A stretch of 64,000 nucleotides of DNA, taken from positions 434,001-498,000 of the forward strand of contig NZ_JAVQHL010000002.1 of assembly GCF_032670585.1 (NCBI RefSeq), given 5' to 3'. The DNA is from Ostreiculturibacter nitratireducens. Lineage in GTDB: Bacteria > Pseudomonadota > Alphaproteobacteria > Rhodobacterales > Rhodobacteraceae. The position numbers and the translations under genes were made by a program. Below the pieces are notes generated by a model, which made no database searches, had not been told where the DNA came from, and was given only the letters and a program-made list of their open reading frames with translations. Of this stretch, positions 17,046 through 26,003 are shown in pieces; position 1 is the stretch's first letter, and every line of letters starts with the position of its first letter.

Positions 17046-18230
17046 ATGACCGACGCCACAGCGCCCATCACCCAGGATGTGCTGACGCTTCCCCGGAAAC
17101 TGCCGGAGGGAGACCGCATGAACCTCGTCGGTCTGACGCGCGATCAGCTGCGCGAGGCTCTGATCGCGGCGGGAACGGCCGAGAAGCAGGCGAAGATGCG
17201 CGTGGGCCAGATCTGGCAGTGGATCTACCACTGGGGCGTGCGCGATTTCTCGGCGATGACGAACCTCGCCAAGGACTACCGGGCGATGCTGGCCGAGAAG
17301 TTCACGATCGACGTGCCCGAGATCGTGTCGAAGCAGGTTTCGGCCGACGGGACGCGGAAATACCTCCTGCGCATCGCCGGCGGGCACGAGGTCGAGACGG
17401 TCTACATTCCCGAAGAGAATCGGGGGACGCTCTGCATTTCCTCGCAGGTGGGTTGCACGCTGACCTGTTCCTTCTGCCACACCGGCACGCAGAAGCTTGT
17501 CCGCAACCTCACGGCGGGCGAGATCGTGGGCCAGGTGATGGTGGCACGCGACGACCTCGGCGAATGGCCGGAGCCGGGCGCGCCGAAGGACGAGACGCGG
17601 CTCGTGTCGAACATCGTGCTGATGGGCATGGGTGAACCGCTCTACAACTTCGAGAACGTCCGCGACGCGATGAAGGTCGTCATGGACGGCGAGGGGCTGA
17701 GCCTGTCGCGCCGGCGGATCACGCTTTCGACCTCTGGCGTCGTGCCGGAGATCGCGCGCGCGGCGGAAGAGATCGGCTGCCTTCTGGCGGTGTCCTTCCA
17801 CGCCACGACGGACGAGGTGCGCGACAAGCTGGTGCCGATCAACAAGCGCTGGAACATCGAGACGCTTCTGAACGCGCTCAGGGAATACCCGCGCCTGTCG
17901 AACTCGGAACGGATCACCTTCGAATACGTGATGCTGAAGGGCGTGAACGACACGGACGAGGATGCCAAGCGGCTGGTGAAGCTGATCCGTGGCATCCCAG
18001 CGAAGATCAACCTGATCCCCTTCAACGAGTGGCCCGGCGCGCCCTATCAGCGGTCGGACTGGGAGCGGATCGAGGCTTTCGCGGATATCGTCTACAAGGC
18101 GGGCTACGCCTCGCCGATCCGGACCCCGCGGGGCGAGGACATCATGGCGGCCTGCGGGCAGCTCAAGTCCGCGACGGAGCGGGCGCGCAAGAGCCGGGCG
18201 GAGATCGCGGCGGAAGCCGGGCTGGGCTGA
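17046..18230 (+). CDS. rlmN: 23S rRNA A2503 / tRNA A37 C2-methyltransferase
   Basis: A 394-residue radical SAM enzyme that methylates C2 of adenosine 2503 in 23S rRNA and of A37 in some tRNAs. The [4Fe-4S] motif is CTLTCSFC in the sequence SSQVGCTLTCSFCHTGTQ. GMGEPLYNFENV (SAM binding) and the C-terminal catalytic cysteine region (GEDIMAACGQL) are present. The ATG at 17046 follows GAGGACCGACCC; an extension to 16998 was rejected because it overlaps the terminator region. It stands alone and is convergent with the acyltransferase gene six bases downstream. Confidence 0.97.
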   Translation: MTDATAPITQDVLTLPRKLPEGDRMNLVGLTRDQLREALIAAGTAEKQAKMRVGQIWQWIYHWGVRDFSAMTNLAKDYRAMLAEKFTIDVPEIVSKQVSADGTRKYLLRIAGGHEVETVYIPEENRGTLCISSQVGCTLTCSFCHTGTQKLVRNLTAGEIVGQVMVARDDLGEWPEPGAPKDETRLVSNIVLMGMGEPLYNFENVRDAMKVVMDGEGLSLSRRRITLSTSGVVPEIARAAEEIGCLLAVSFHATTDEVRDKLVPINKRWNIETLLNALREYPRLSNSERITFEYVMLKGVNDTDEDAKRLVKLIRGIPAKINLIPFNEWPGAPYQRSDWERIEAFADIVYKAGYASPIRTPRGEDIMAACGQLKSATERARKSRAEIAAEAGLG

Positions 18231-18236
18231 GGCGCC

Positions 18237-19349
18237 TCAGATCACGGCGCGGACGGGCGGGATGCGGCGGAGCGCGGCCGTGAGGGCGAAGCTGATCACG
18301 ATGGCCGCGGCGCTGACGATCGCGAATTTCGCGAGCGCCGTGAGTGCGAGGTCCACGATCGCGATCTGCAGCGCGACCACGATGAACACGTGGATCAGGT
18401 AGGCGCCGTAAACATTTCCTTCGAGCCGGGTCAGCCATGGCCCAGGACGGTCCAGGAAGCGCCGGAACAGGGCGAGGAGCCCGAGGATAATTCCCACGCA
18501 GACGAAGGCTTCGAAGAAGCCCCAGATCAGGTTCATGTCGAGAAACCCGGGCAGGGGCAGAACTCCGTAGTCGAAGAGGCCCGCGAGGAAGAGCGCCGCG
18601 AGCCCGATGAGGAAGACGGCAGAAGCGGTGCGCCCCGGCAGTTCGGTGAACCACCGCACGCGTGCCGCGACGATGCCGATGACGAAGAGGCTCGCATATT
18701 GCGGCAGGTGCGCGGGTTCGGCCGGGATCAGCCAGAAGAGCCGGACCCATGCGTCCTGCGGATAGATGGTCCGAACGAAGACGGAAACGAGCGCGAGCGC
18801 CAGCGCGTAACCGAGGATCACCCCCAGTCCCAGGGGCGGAGGCCCGTGATCCGGGCGAGGAGCAGGGGCGACAAGGCGCCAGGCCGCGTAGAGGACCGCG
18901 TAGAGGAGAAGGTGCGCGACGAACCAGAGCGGGCCGAATTCGAGGTCGAGGCGGCCGAAATAGTCCTGGATCAGGAACGCGGAGAAGCTCTTCGGCGGTT
19001 GCGAGAATGCGTAGACCGTGATCGGGAACAGGATCCCGGTGAAGACGAGAAGGGGGATGCCAAGGCGGACCAGGCGCGCCTTCAGGAAGGCGGCGGGGCC
19101 CTTCCGGTCGAAGCTCGCCTCCGTGAAATACCCCGAGATCAGGAAGAAGAAACCCATGAAGAACGCCGCGTTGATCCCGAAAAAGGCCCCGAGGATCCCG
19201 GTATTCGCCGGGTCGCTCACGGGCCACTCGCCGCCCGTGGGGCCGTAGGGCTGGCCCGCGTGATGTGCGATGACGAGCGAAGTCAGGAAGACCCGCAGCC
19301 ATTGCACGAAGTGCAGGCGCTCCGAAGGAGTTGCAGACGTCGCGGCCAT
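18237..19349 (-). CDS. Acyltransferase 3 family membrane protein
   Basis: A 370-residue integral membrane acyltransferase (OafA/YrhL superfamily, Pfam Acyl_transf_3). About ten hydrophobic segments are visible. The N-terminal RLHFVQWLRVFLTSLVIAHHAGQ carries the conserved His of this family, and a second typical stretch is FFFLISGYFTEASFDRKGPAAFLKARLVRLGIPLL. Members transfer acetyl or succinyl groups to exported glycans or other envelope molecules. There is no glycan cluster beside it to name the acceptor. The start at Met19349 is chosen over a Met four codons earlier without strong evidence. Confidence 0.85.
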   Translation of the reverse strand: MAATSATPSERLHFVQWLRVFLTSLVIAHHAGQPYGPTGGEWPVSDPANTGILGAFFGINAAFFMGFFFLISGYFTEASFDRKGPAAFLKARLVRLGIPLLVFTGILFPITVYAFSQPPKSFSAFLIQDYFGRLDLEFGPLWFVAHLLLYAVLYAAWRLVAPAPRPDHGPPPLGLGVILGYALALALVSVFVRTIYPQDAWVRLFWLIPAEPAHLPQYASLFVIGIVAARVRWFTELPGRTASAVFLIGLAALFLAGLFDYGVLPLPGFLDMNLIWGFFEAFVCVGIILGLLALFRRFLDRPGPWLTRLEGNVYGAYLIHVFIVVALQIAIVDLALTALAKFAIVSAAAIVISFALTAALRRIPPVRAVI

Positions 19350-19480
19350 GTCACCACCCACTCAGCAGCGCACCCGCGGCGGTCAGGCAGTGCATTTCGC
19401 CGCGTCCCGCGCCGGAGCGGCAACGATCGGGCGAAAGCACGTTCCCGGCCATGACCTGCGTCAATTGCAGCCGGTGGGGC

Positions 19481-20287
19481 CTAGCATGCCTCTTTCCATT
19501 CGGCGATTATCTTGGCGGCTTCCTCTGCCGTCTCGACGTAGCTGAAGAGCTCCACGTCGCCAGCCGAGATCGTGCCCGCGTCGACGAGCGCCTGCCAGTT
19601 GATGACCTTTTCCCAGAAGTCCCGCCCGAACAGCAGGAAGGGAACCCGCTTCATCCGCCGCGTCTGGATGAGCGTCAGGCTTTCGAACATCTCGTCCATC
19701 GTGCCGAAGCCGCCGGGGAAGATGCAGATCGCCTTTGCGCGCATCAGGAAATGCATCTTGCGGATCGCGAAGTAGTGGAAGTTGAAGCAGAGGTCGGGCG
19801 TCACGTATTCGTTGGGCGCCTGTTCGTGCGGCAGCACGATGTTCAGACCGATCGAATGCCCGCCGGCCTCATGCGCGCCGAGGTTGCCGGCCTCCATGAT
19901 CCCCGGGCCGCCGCCCGTCACGATGACATGTTCCCGCCCGTAGCTTTCGAGGCTCTTTTCGGTCATCAGCCGGGCAAAGCGACGCGCCTCCTCGTAGTAG
20001 CCCGCAAGGGGCGATGGTCCGGACCCGTCATCGGGCCGAACGCGCGCGCTGCCCATGAGGACGATCGTCGACTCGATCCCGCGCTCGTCCATGATCATCT
20101 GCGGCTTCAGAAGCTCGAGCTGCAGCCGGACGGGTCGAAGCTCCTCCCGCATGAGGAATTCCCGGTCCGCGTAGGCCAGACGGTAGGCCGGGGCGCGTGT
20201 CTGGGGCGTGTCGGGAATGCGCCCCGCCGCTTCGGCATCCTCGATGCTGTGGCGGAACGAATGCTGTCTGCTTGCCTCGTCGTTCAT
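19481..20287 (-). CDS. LOG-family nucleotide monophosphate hydrolase
   Basis: A 268-residue Rossmann-fold protein of the TIGR00730/LOG (lysine decarboxylase-like) family. The signature PGGFGTMDE and the preceding VTGGGPGIMEAGNLGA are intact; these bind AMP-type ligands, and characterised members cleave nucleoside 5'-monophosphates. The N-terminal 70 residues (DEASRQHSFRHSIEDAEAAG and on) are an extension seen in longer alphaproteobacterial members. The start at 20287 has GAGGAG upstream; the in-frame extension to 20716 is antisense to dapD and was discarded. Divergent from dapD with an 88-bp gap. Confidence 0.9.
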   Translation of the reverse strand: MNDEASRQHSFRHSIEDAEAAGRIPDTPQTRAPAYRLAYADREFLMREELRPVRLQLELLKPQMIMDERGIESTIVLMGSARVRPDDGSGPSPLAGYYEEARRFARLMTEKSLESYGREHVIVTGGGPGIMEAGNLGAHEAGGHSIGLNIVLPHEQAPNEYVTPDLCFNFHYFAIRKMHFLMRAKAICIFPGGFGTMDEMFESLTLIQTRRMKRVPFLLFGRDFWEKVINWQALVDAGTISAGDVELFSYVETAEEAAKIIAEWKEAC

Positions 20288-20375
20288 CTTCCGCTCCTCG
20301 CGCGCATTGCGCCACTGCTGGTCCCGGTCTATAGGCTCGTCCCCGACGAAGCCACCGGAAACACGAGGAAGAGCC

Positions 20376-21203
<828 letters not shown>

Positions 21204-21392
21204 CGGGGCCAGGAGGGCCAGACTTGCGCGCACCCCGCGGCAAGGCGGGACGGTCGCCAAGGTCAGATTGACAGAGGTCAATGCCTCTCGGCACTGCTCG
21301 GGCCAAGTTAGCTTGGCTGGCGGGTAGACAGCGCAGGCGCGCCTTCCCCAAGGGACCGCGCCTCGAAAGGCCGCTGAAAGGAGAGGTTACGG

Positions 21393-22898
21393 ATGGCGAC
21401 AGCCTCACGGATCTCGCGCAGTGCAGGCTTTCCCGAAGCCGCCGGGTGTTTCGTCCTCGGCTTCGGGCTCTTCATGTTCTGCCGACGCAGCGATTTCCTG
21501 CCCTACGTCCCGGTGACGATCATCGTCGCGCCGATCCTGATCCTGCGCTTCAGCCGGGTGCTGCCGTTCCTGCGCTCAAGTCTGCTGACCACGCTGGGCT
21601 TCGTTCTCGCCTTCAACATCGCCCTGTGGGGCGTCTTCGACATGGGCGATCCGGCGCTGAGTCTCGTGTTCAACGCCGTCCGCTCGACGATGATCGCGCT
21701 CCTATATGCGCTGCCCTATGTCGTCGATCGCGCCATCACGCCCCGGCTCGGAAAGAACCTATATACTTCGCTGGTTTTCCCGGCCGCGGTGACCGCGGTC
21801 ATGTTCCTCGCCTCGCTCGAGCCGCCCTTGAACGGCACCCAGGCGAAGAACGTCTTCGCCACCGCGCCGCTGCCGCTGCTTCAACTCTATGCGCTGACCG
21901 GGCTTTGGGGCTTTGTATTCCTATGGTCCTGGCTGGCGGCCTGCGTGAATCACGCTTGGGAACGCGGCTTCGCGCGCCGCCCGACCCTTGCCGCCGCACT
22001 GGCCTTCGTGATCGTCGCCGGGGGGCTCTTCGCCTGGGGCGGTCTGCGGCTTCTGACGGCGCCCGAGGTCCCGACGGTCCGGCTCGCGGCCGTCGTGATG
22101 CCAGCCGAGGAGGGCGGCATCGTCACGATGACGCAAGTATTCGAGGACCGAATGACGTCGCCCTACGAGCCCACGATGGCCGTGATCGAGGCGATGGCCG
22201 CCGAGGCCGCGCAAGGCGGCGCGAAGATCGTGGCCTTCTCGGAATTCTCGATCATCGTGAGCGAGGCGGACAACGATCGCGCCCGCGCGGCCTTCTCCCG
22301 TATCGCTGCCGAAAACGGGGTCTGGCTGGCACTGCCCTATGCCTGGGTGCCGGAAACCGGCAAGGGCCAGAACCGGCACATGCTGTTCGACGACACCGGC
22401 GCCATCCGGGCGGACTACCAGAAGCGTTTCCTCCTGGGCCTGGGGGACATGGGCGAAACCGCCGTCTTCGAGAAGGGGGCCGAGGTGATCCAGACCGCCG
22501 ACAGCCCCTTCGGCCGCATCGCTGTCTCGATCTGCCGCGACATGAGCTTCCCCCGCTTCGCACTTCAGGCGGGCCGGGCCGGGGCCGATCTCATGCTCAC
22601 GGGTTCGCACGAGTTCCCCAAGGGCATCACCCTCAACGATCCCTACCGCTCGGTCGAGAGCGGCTTTACCCTGGTCCGGCCTACGTTTGACGGCATCACC
22701 TACGCGATGGATCCCTATGGCCGCGTGCTGGCGCAGATGGACAAGGGGACGGGCCAGCCAGGGATAATGTTCGCCGACGTGCCGATGAAGGGCGTACGCA
22801 CCCTCTACGCCCGCTTCGGCGACTGGCTCGGCTGGCTCTCGGTTGCAGCGATCCTCGTCTTCGCGGTCATGGCGCTTTTCGCCAGGAGGCAGAGGTAA
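21393..22898 (+). CDS. Lnt-like membrane-anchored carbon-nitrogen hydrolase
   Basis: A 501-residue protein built like apolipoprotein N-acyltransferase: five or six membrane segments in the first 220 residues, a nitrilase-type domain (about 230-475) and a C-terminal membrane helix. The catalytic triad is visible as Glu284 (FSEFS), Lys344 (DYQKRFLLG) and Cys381 (SICRDMSFP), followed by RAGADLML as in Lnt. The loops differ from housekeeping Lnt, for example CRDMSFP instead of CYEIIFP, so it is a paralogue of unknown acceptor. GGAGAGG lies six bases before the ATG. It sits alone downstream of dapD with a 189-bp gap in which I see nothing clear. Confidence 0.75.
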   Translation: MATASRISRSAGFPEAAGCFVLGFGLFMFCRRSDFLPYVPVTIIVAPILILRFSRVLPFLRSSLLTTLGFVLAFNIALWGVFDMGDPALSLVFNAVRSTMIALLYALPYVVDRAITPRLGKNLYTSLVFPAAVTAVMFLASLEPPLNGTQAKNVFATAPLPLLQLYALTGLWGFVFLWSWLAACVNHAWERGFARRPTLAAALAFVIVAGGLFAWGGLRLLTAPEVPTVRLAAVVMPAEEGGIVTMTQVFEDRMTSPYEPTMAVIEAMAAEAAQGGAKIVAFSEFSIIVSEADNDRARAAFSRIAAENGVWLALPYAWVPETGKGQNRHMLFDDTGAIRADYQKRFLLGLGDMGETAVFEKGAEVIQTADSPFGRIAVSICRDMSFPRFALQAGRAGADLMLTGSHEFPKGITLNDPYRSVESGFTLVRPTFDGITYAMDPYGRVLAQMDKGTGQPGIMFADVPMKGVRTLYARFGDWLGWLSVAAILVFAVMALFARRQR

Positions 22899-23059
22899 AC
22901 CCGCGACCGCGGGAACGCGCCACGACTGACGGTCGCCGCGACGTCGTCAGGCGACGAATTCAAAGCTTGCCGGAGGATGAGCGAAACCGTGGTTCGTGTC
23001 CGCTTCGTCCGCGTCGTGGACGCCGTCGCGCACCGAGGTGCGGAAGCCCCGACCTCGCC

Positions 23060-23896
23060 TCAGGCCAGGACCTCATCCACGCAGCCCGCGATCGATTCTG
23101 CATCGAGGTAGAAGAACTCGTCGACGGAGTAGACGGTGCCGTCCGGGACCTCCCGCCAGTTGTCGTCGGTGATCGGTTCGGACGCGATCTCCACCGCGCG
23201 GTAGTCGGTCTTGGGCTCGTGGTGCACGTGGCTCTTGCCGCAGATGGGGCAGACGAAGACGCTTTCCCGCGTCAGGTGCCAGAGCGTGCGGCCGAGGCGC
23301 GAGCCGACGAAGAACTGCCCGTCCGTCAGGATCACGTTCAGCCCGATCTTCGCGTCCGGGTCGACCTCGGCCGACCATTCGACGATCCGGCTCAGTGCCT
23401 TGCCGACCAGCCTGCGCAGCGACGCGTTCGGGTTCCGGTAATGAAGGCTCAGGATGTAATAGAAGATGTGCTCGCTGTCGGTGGTGCCGCGGATGTCGTT
23501 CCGGAACATCCGCTCGATTTCGGGCATCATCCGGTCGCGGACCTTCAGGAAGTTCGGGATCGTGCCATTGTGGGCGAAGATCCAGGGGCCGTGGCTGAAC
23601 GGGTGGGTGTTCTCGATCGATGGTTCGCCAACGGTGGCGCGGCGCACGTGGGCGATGACCGTATGGGCGTAGACCCGCGCTGCGGCCTTTGCGAAATGCT
23701 CGCCGTGAAAGGCGGCCCAGGTCTGCTTTTCGACCAGCGGAAGCCCGTCGCGATAGTCGGCCACGCCCCAGCCGTGGCCATGCATCAGCCCCTCCATGTC
23801 CTGGCGGCTCTGACGCATCAGCGCGTTCTGGGCGTTGACGAGGCTGCATTCGACCCGGGTGGGTTCGTTCGAGCGCATCGCGTAAAGGCGGCACAT
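23060..23896 (-). CDS. Class II glutamine amidotransferase (YafJ-like)
   Basis: A 278-residue protein with an N-terminal nucleophile glutamine amidotransferase fold. Cys2 becomes the nucleophile after Met removal (MCRLYAMRS). GHGWGVADYRDG, HVRRATVGEPSIENTHPF (Arg and His of the glutamine site) and FAHNGTIPNF follow in family order. Length fits the stand-alone YafJ type, which has no synthase partner and no known product. It is divergent from the ATP-grasp ligase; their starts are 181 bp apart. The pairing of an amide-nitrogen donor with a ligase is suggestive but not evidence of function. Confidence 0.88.
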   Translation of the reverse strand: MCRLYAMRSNEPTRVECSLVNAQNALMRQSRQDMEGLMHGHGWGVADYRDGLPLVEKQTWAAFHGEHFAKAAARVYAHTVIAHVRRATVGEPSIENTHPFSHGPWIFAHNGTIPNFLKVRDRMMPEIERMFRNDIRGTTDSEHIFYYILSLHYRNPNASLRRLVGKALSRIVEWSAEVDPDAKIGLNVILTDGQFFVGSRLGRTLWHLTRESVFVCPICGKSHVHHEPKTDYRAVEIASEPITDDNWREVPDGTVYSVDEFFYLDAESIAGCVDEVLA

Positions 23897-24077
23897 CGAT
23901 TTGTTCCCTTATTGCGCGAATCCTTCCTACCGTCATCCGACAGTCGGGCGCATTGAGCCGGATCAAGACGCGGCGCCTGCGATTCTGGCAGATTGCCTTT
24001 CATCGCGCGGCGTTCCGCGCGCACGAACACCGAACACCAAGGACCGATCTGCCGGGCACTTCAGAAAGGAAGGTGGA

Positions 24078-25550
24078 TTGCATCGGCTCGCCATAGTTCC
24101 CCGGCGCCAGCCCGAGCCAAGCGCCGCCGGCCTCGAGAGGATCGCGCGCCTTGCGTCCGGCATCCTTGCCGCAGAGCCGCGCATTGGCGAGGTGGAGCCC
24201 TTCGGCCCCAACGTCCGCCAGGGCCTCGGCGAGGGGATGGCGATCTTTCTCGGAGACGCCGCCGAGATACGCCTTCTCTCAGTCCCGGGCGAGGTGCATC
24301 ACGACTACCGGCTGGTCTGGCTTGCCCGGTCGGGCGACACTGCGGTCATCGGCGGGCCGGCGAGCGCCGAGTTCGAGGACTACCAGCGGCAGACCCTCGG
24401 GGAGCCCGGGGTCCGCTACCTGCATGTGGAGACCGAGCGGAACGGGATCAGGCGGCCCGCGCCCATCGTCTGCCTGAAGGAAGAGAGCGTGTACCGGCGC
24501 CTTTGCGGGATCTGCTCGGGGCAGGACGACATCACTCTGATGCCCCACATTTCCACCGGCACGATCTGGGGCCTGGCGGCGCAGCTGGCACGCGACACGG
24601 GCGCGCGGGTGAACGTCGCGGGCTCGCCGCCGCTCCTGACGCGGAGGGTAAACGACAAGCTCTGGTTCGGCGACATCGTCAGCCGCCTGCTCGGCGCGGC
24701 GGCTATCCCGGAGAAACGTTCGGCCTTCTGCGGCTCGGCTCTGGTGCGCCACGTGATCGATCTTGGCGGAAAATGGGACCGGCTGGTCCTGAAGGTCCCC
24801 GACAGCGCCGGGTCGGCCGGGAACGTCCTCGTACAGATGGAGGAGTTGCGCGGATTGCGCCCCGGCGAGGTCCTTGCGGAACTTCGCGCCCGGGTCGATA
24901 CGCTCGGCGCCGGCATCCCCTATCCCCTCGCAGTCGAGGTCTGGGACGCGAACGTGCTTTCAAGCCCATCTGCGCAGCTCTGGATCCCGCGCCCCGAGGA
25001 TGGGCCGCCCCTGTTCGAAGGGATCTACGAACAGATCCTCGAAGGCGAGCAGAAGGCGTTCGCCGGGGCCGCCATGGCAATGCTTCCGCCGGATCTGGAG
25101 GAGGTGTTCTCCGTTCAGGCGATGGAGATCGCCGTCCTGTTCCAGAAGCTCGGCTATTTCGGCCGGTGCAGCTTCGACGCCATCCTGACGGGGCCGTCGA
25201 TCGAGAAGGCGAGGATTCTCTGGGTCGAGTGCAACGGGCGTTGGGGTGGCGTTTCGATCCCGATGTCCCTGGTGAACCGACTTCCCGAGCGCGACCGCTT
25301 CGCCGCCCATGTCATCGTGCAGGAAAAGGGGCTGGAGGAACGGCCACTGCGCTTCGCCGTCGCCCGGCGCATCGTCGAGGAATATGAGCGGGAACGGAAC
25401 GGCGACATTCAGCTGATCCTTCTCAGCCCCGGCGTTCTGGAAGCGGGGCGGGGCGTTCACCTGCTAGTGCGGGCGGCCACGCGCGAGGCGGCCCTCGAGA
25501 CCTCGCGCGAGGTCATGGCCCGGCTGCGGGCGGCGGGCCAAATCGGTTGA
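24078..25550 (+). CDS. Uncharacterised ATP-grasp ligase (PGM1-like)
   Basis: A 490-residue protein that looks like an ATP-grasp amide ligase of the pre-ATP-grasp/PGM1 type. Residues 1-200 form a mostly alpha/beta pre-domain (GEGMAIFLGD, WLARSGDTAVIGGPAS). The nucleotide site follows: Lys239 in RLVLKVPDS with a small-residue loop AGSAGNVLV, a hinge VEVW at 286-289, SSPSAQ and YEQILEGEQKAFAG, then Asp367 (CSFDAIL) and the metal-binding Glu384 and Asn386 in WVECNGRWGG. The start is a TTG with AAAGGAAGG upstream. A small unknown gene follows after 53 bp, then dapE. Substrate unknown; a peptide or amino acid ligation is the family expectation. Confidence 0.65.
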   Translation: MHRLAIVPRRQPEPSAAGLERIARLASGILAAEPRIGEVEPFGPNVRQGLGEGMAIFLGDAAEIRLLSVPGEVHHDYRLVWLARSGDTAVIGGPASAEFEDYQRQTLGEPGVRYLHVETERNGIRRPAPIVCLKEESVYRRLCGICSGQDDITLMPHISTGTIWGLAAQLARDTGARVNVAGSPPLLTRRVNDKLWFGDIVSRLLGAAAIPEKRSAFCGSALVRHVIDLGGKWDRLVLKVPDSAGSAGNVLVQMEELRGLRPGEVLAELRARVDTLGAGIPYPLAVEVWDANVLSSPSAQLWIPRPEDGPPLFEGIYEQILEGEQKAFAGAAMAMLPPDLEEVFSVQAMEIAVLFQKLGYFGRCSFDAILTGPSIEKARILWVECNGRWGGVSIPMSLVNRLPERDRFAAHVIVQEKGLEERPLRFAVARRIVEEYERERNGDIQLILLSPGVLEAGRGVHLLVRAATREAALETSREVMARLRAAGQIG

Positions 25551-25603
25551 CAAGAGCCGCGTGGCGGCGCACCCCCGGCACGGGTCGGAGATCGGGAGAT
25601 CAC

Positions 25604-25933
25604 ATGAGCGGCAAGGAGAAGCGCCCGCAGGAAGTCTACACCCTGCTGGTCGAGGTTGGCCGGAAGGCTGGCGACGGGCTGCCCAAGGGCGCGACCGGAG
25701 CGGCGATCCTCTGCTACGCCTCGGGCGTCGACGAGGCGGAGGCCGTGCGCGAGACGGTGGCGATCCTGAAGCAGGCCGACCTCGCGCCCCTGGATGTCAC
25801 GGGTTACGGCACGTTGGCGGAACGTGAGGCGCAGGGCCACGAGATCGGGCCGGAGGAACGGGCGCTGATGGACCGCGCGCTCGAAGAAAACGCGGTCATC
25901 GTGGCGCAGATGGATCCCTTCTTCGACAAGTGA
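25604..25933 (+). CDS. Conserved-looking hypothetical protein
   Basis: A 109-residue soluble protein that I do not recognise. It reads as an alpha/beta fold: EVYTLLVEVGRKAGDGLPKGATGAAILCYASG, then a helix DEAEAVRETVAILKQADLAPLDVTGYG, then an acidic helical end. No signal peptide or membrane segment is present. It lies 53 bp after the ATP-grasp ligase and 70 bp before dapE on the same strand, so it is likely cotranscribed with both. The strand-helix-strand pattern with DEAEAV recalls small ferredoxin-like domains, but this is only an impression. Confidence 0.7.
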   Translation: MSGKEKRPQEVYTLLVEVGRKAGDGLPKGATGAAILCYASGVDEAEAVRETVAILKQADLAPLDVTGYGTLAEREAQGHEIGPEERALMDRALEENAVIVAQMDPFFDK

Positions 25934-26003
25934 GAGCCCGGCTCGCGGCGATTGCGCTTGCCATGCCGCAGGGCTAGGTCTGGCCCGACAGGAGGAGTTC
26001 CCC

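Noticed and set aside
22900..22913. CCCGCG-AC-CGCGGG just after the Lnt-like gene
   Set aside because: Small hairpin without a T tract; cannot be separated from chance in GC-rich DNA.
22947..23033. Possible 28-codon GTG frame after the amidotransferase
   Set aside because: Composition is protein-like, but there is no ribosome site and no homology can be judged; may be a relic.
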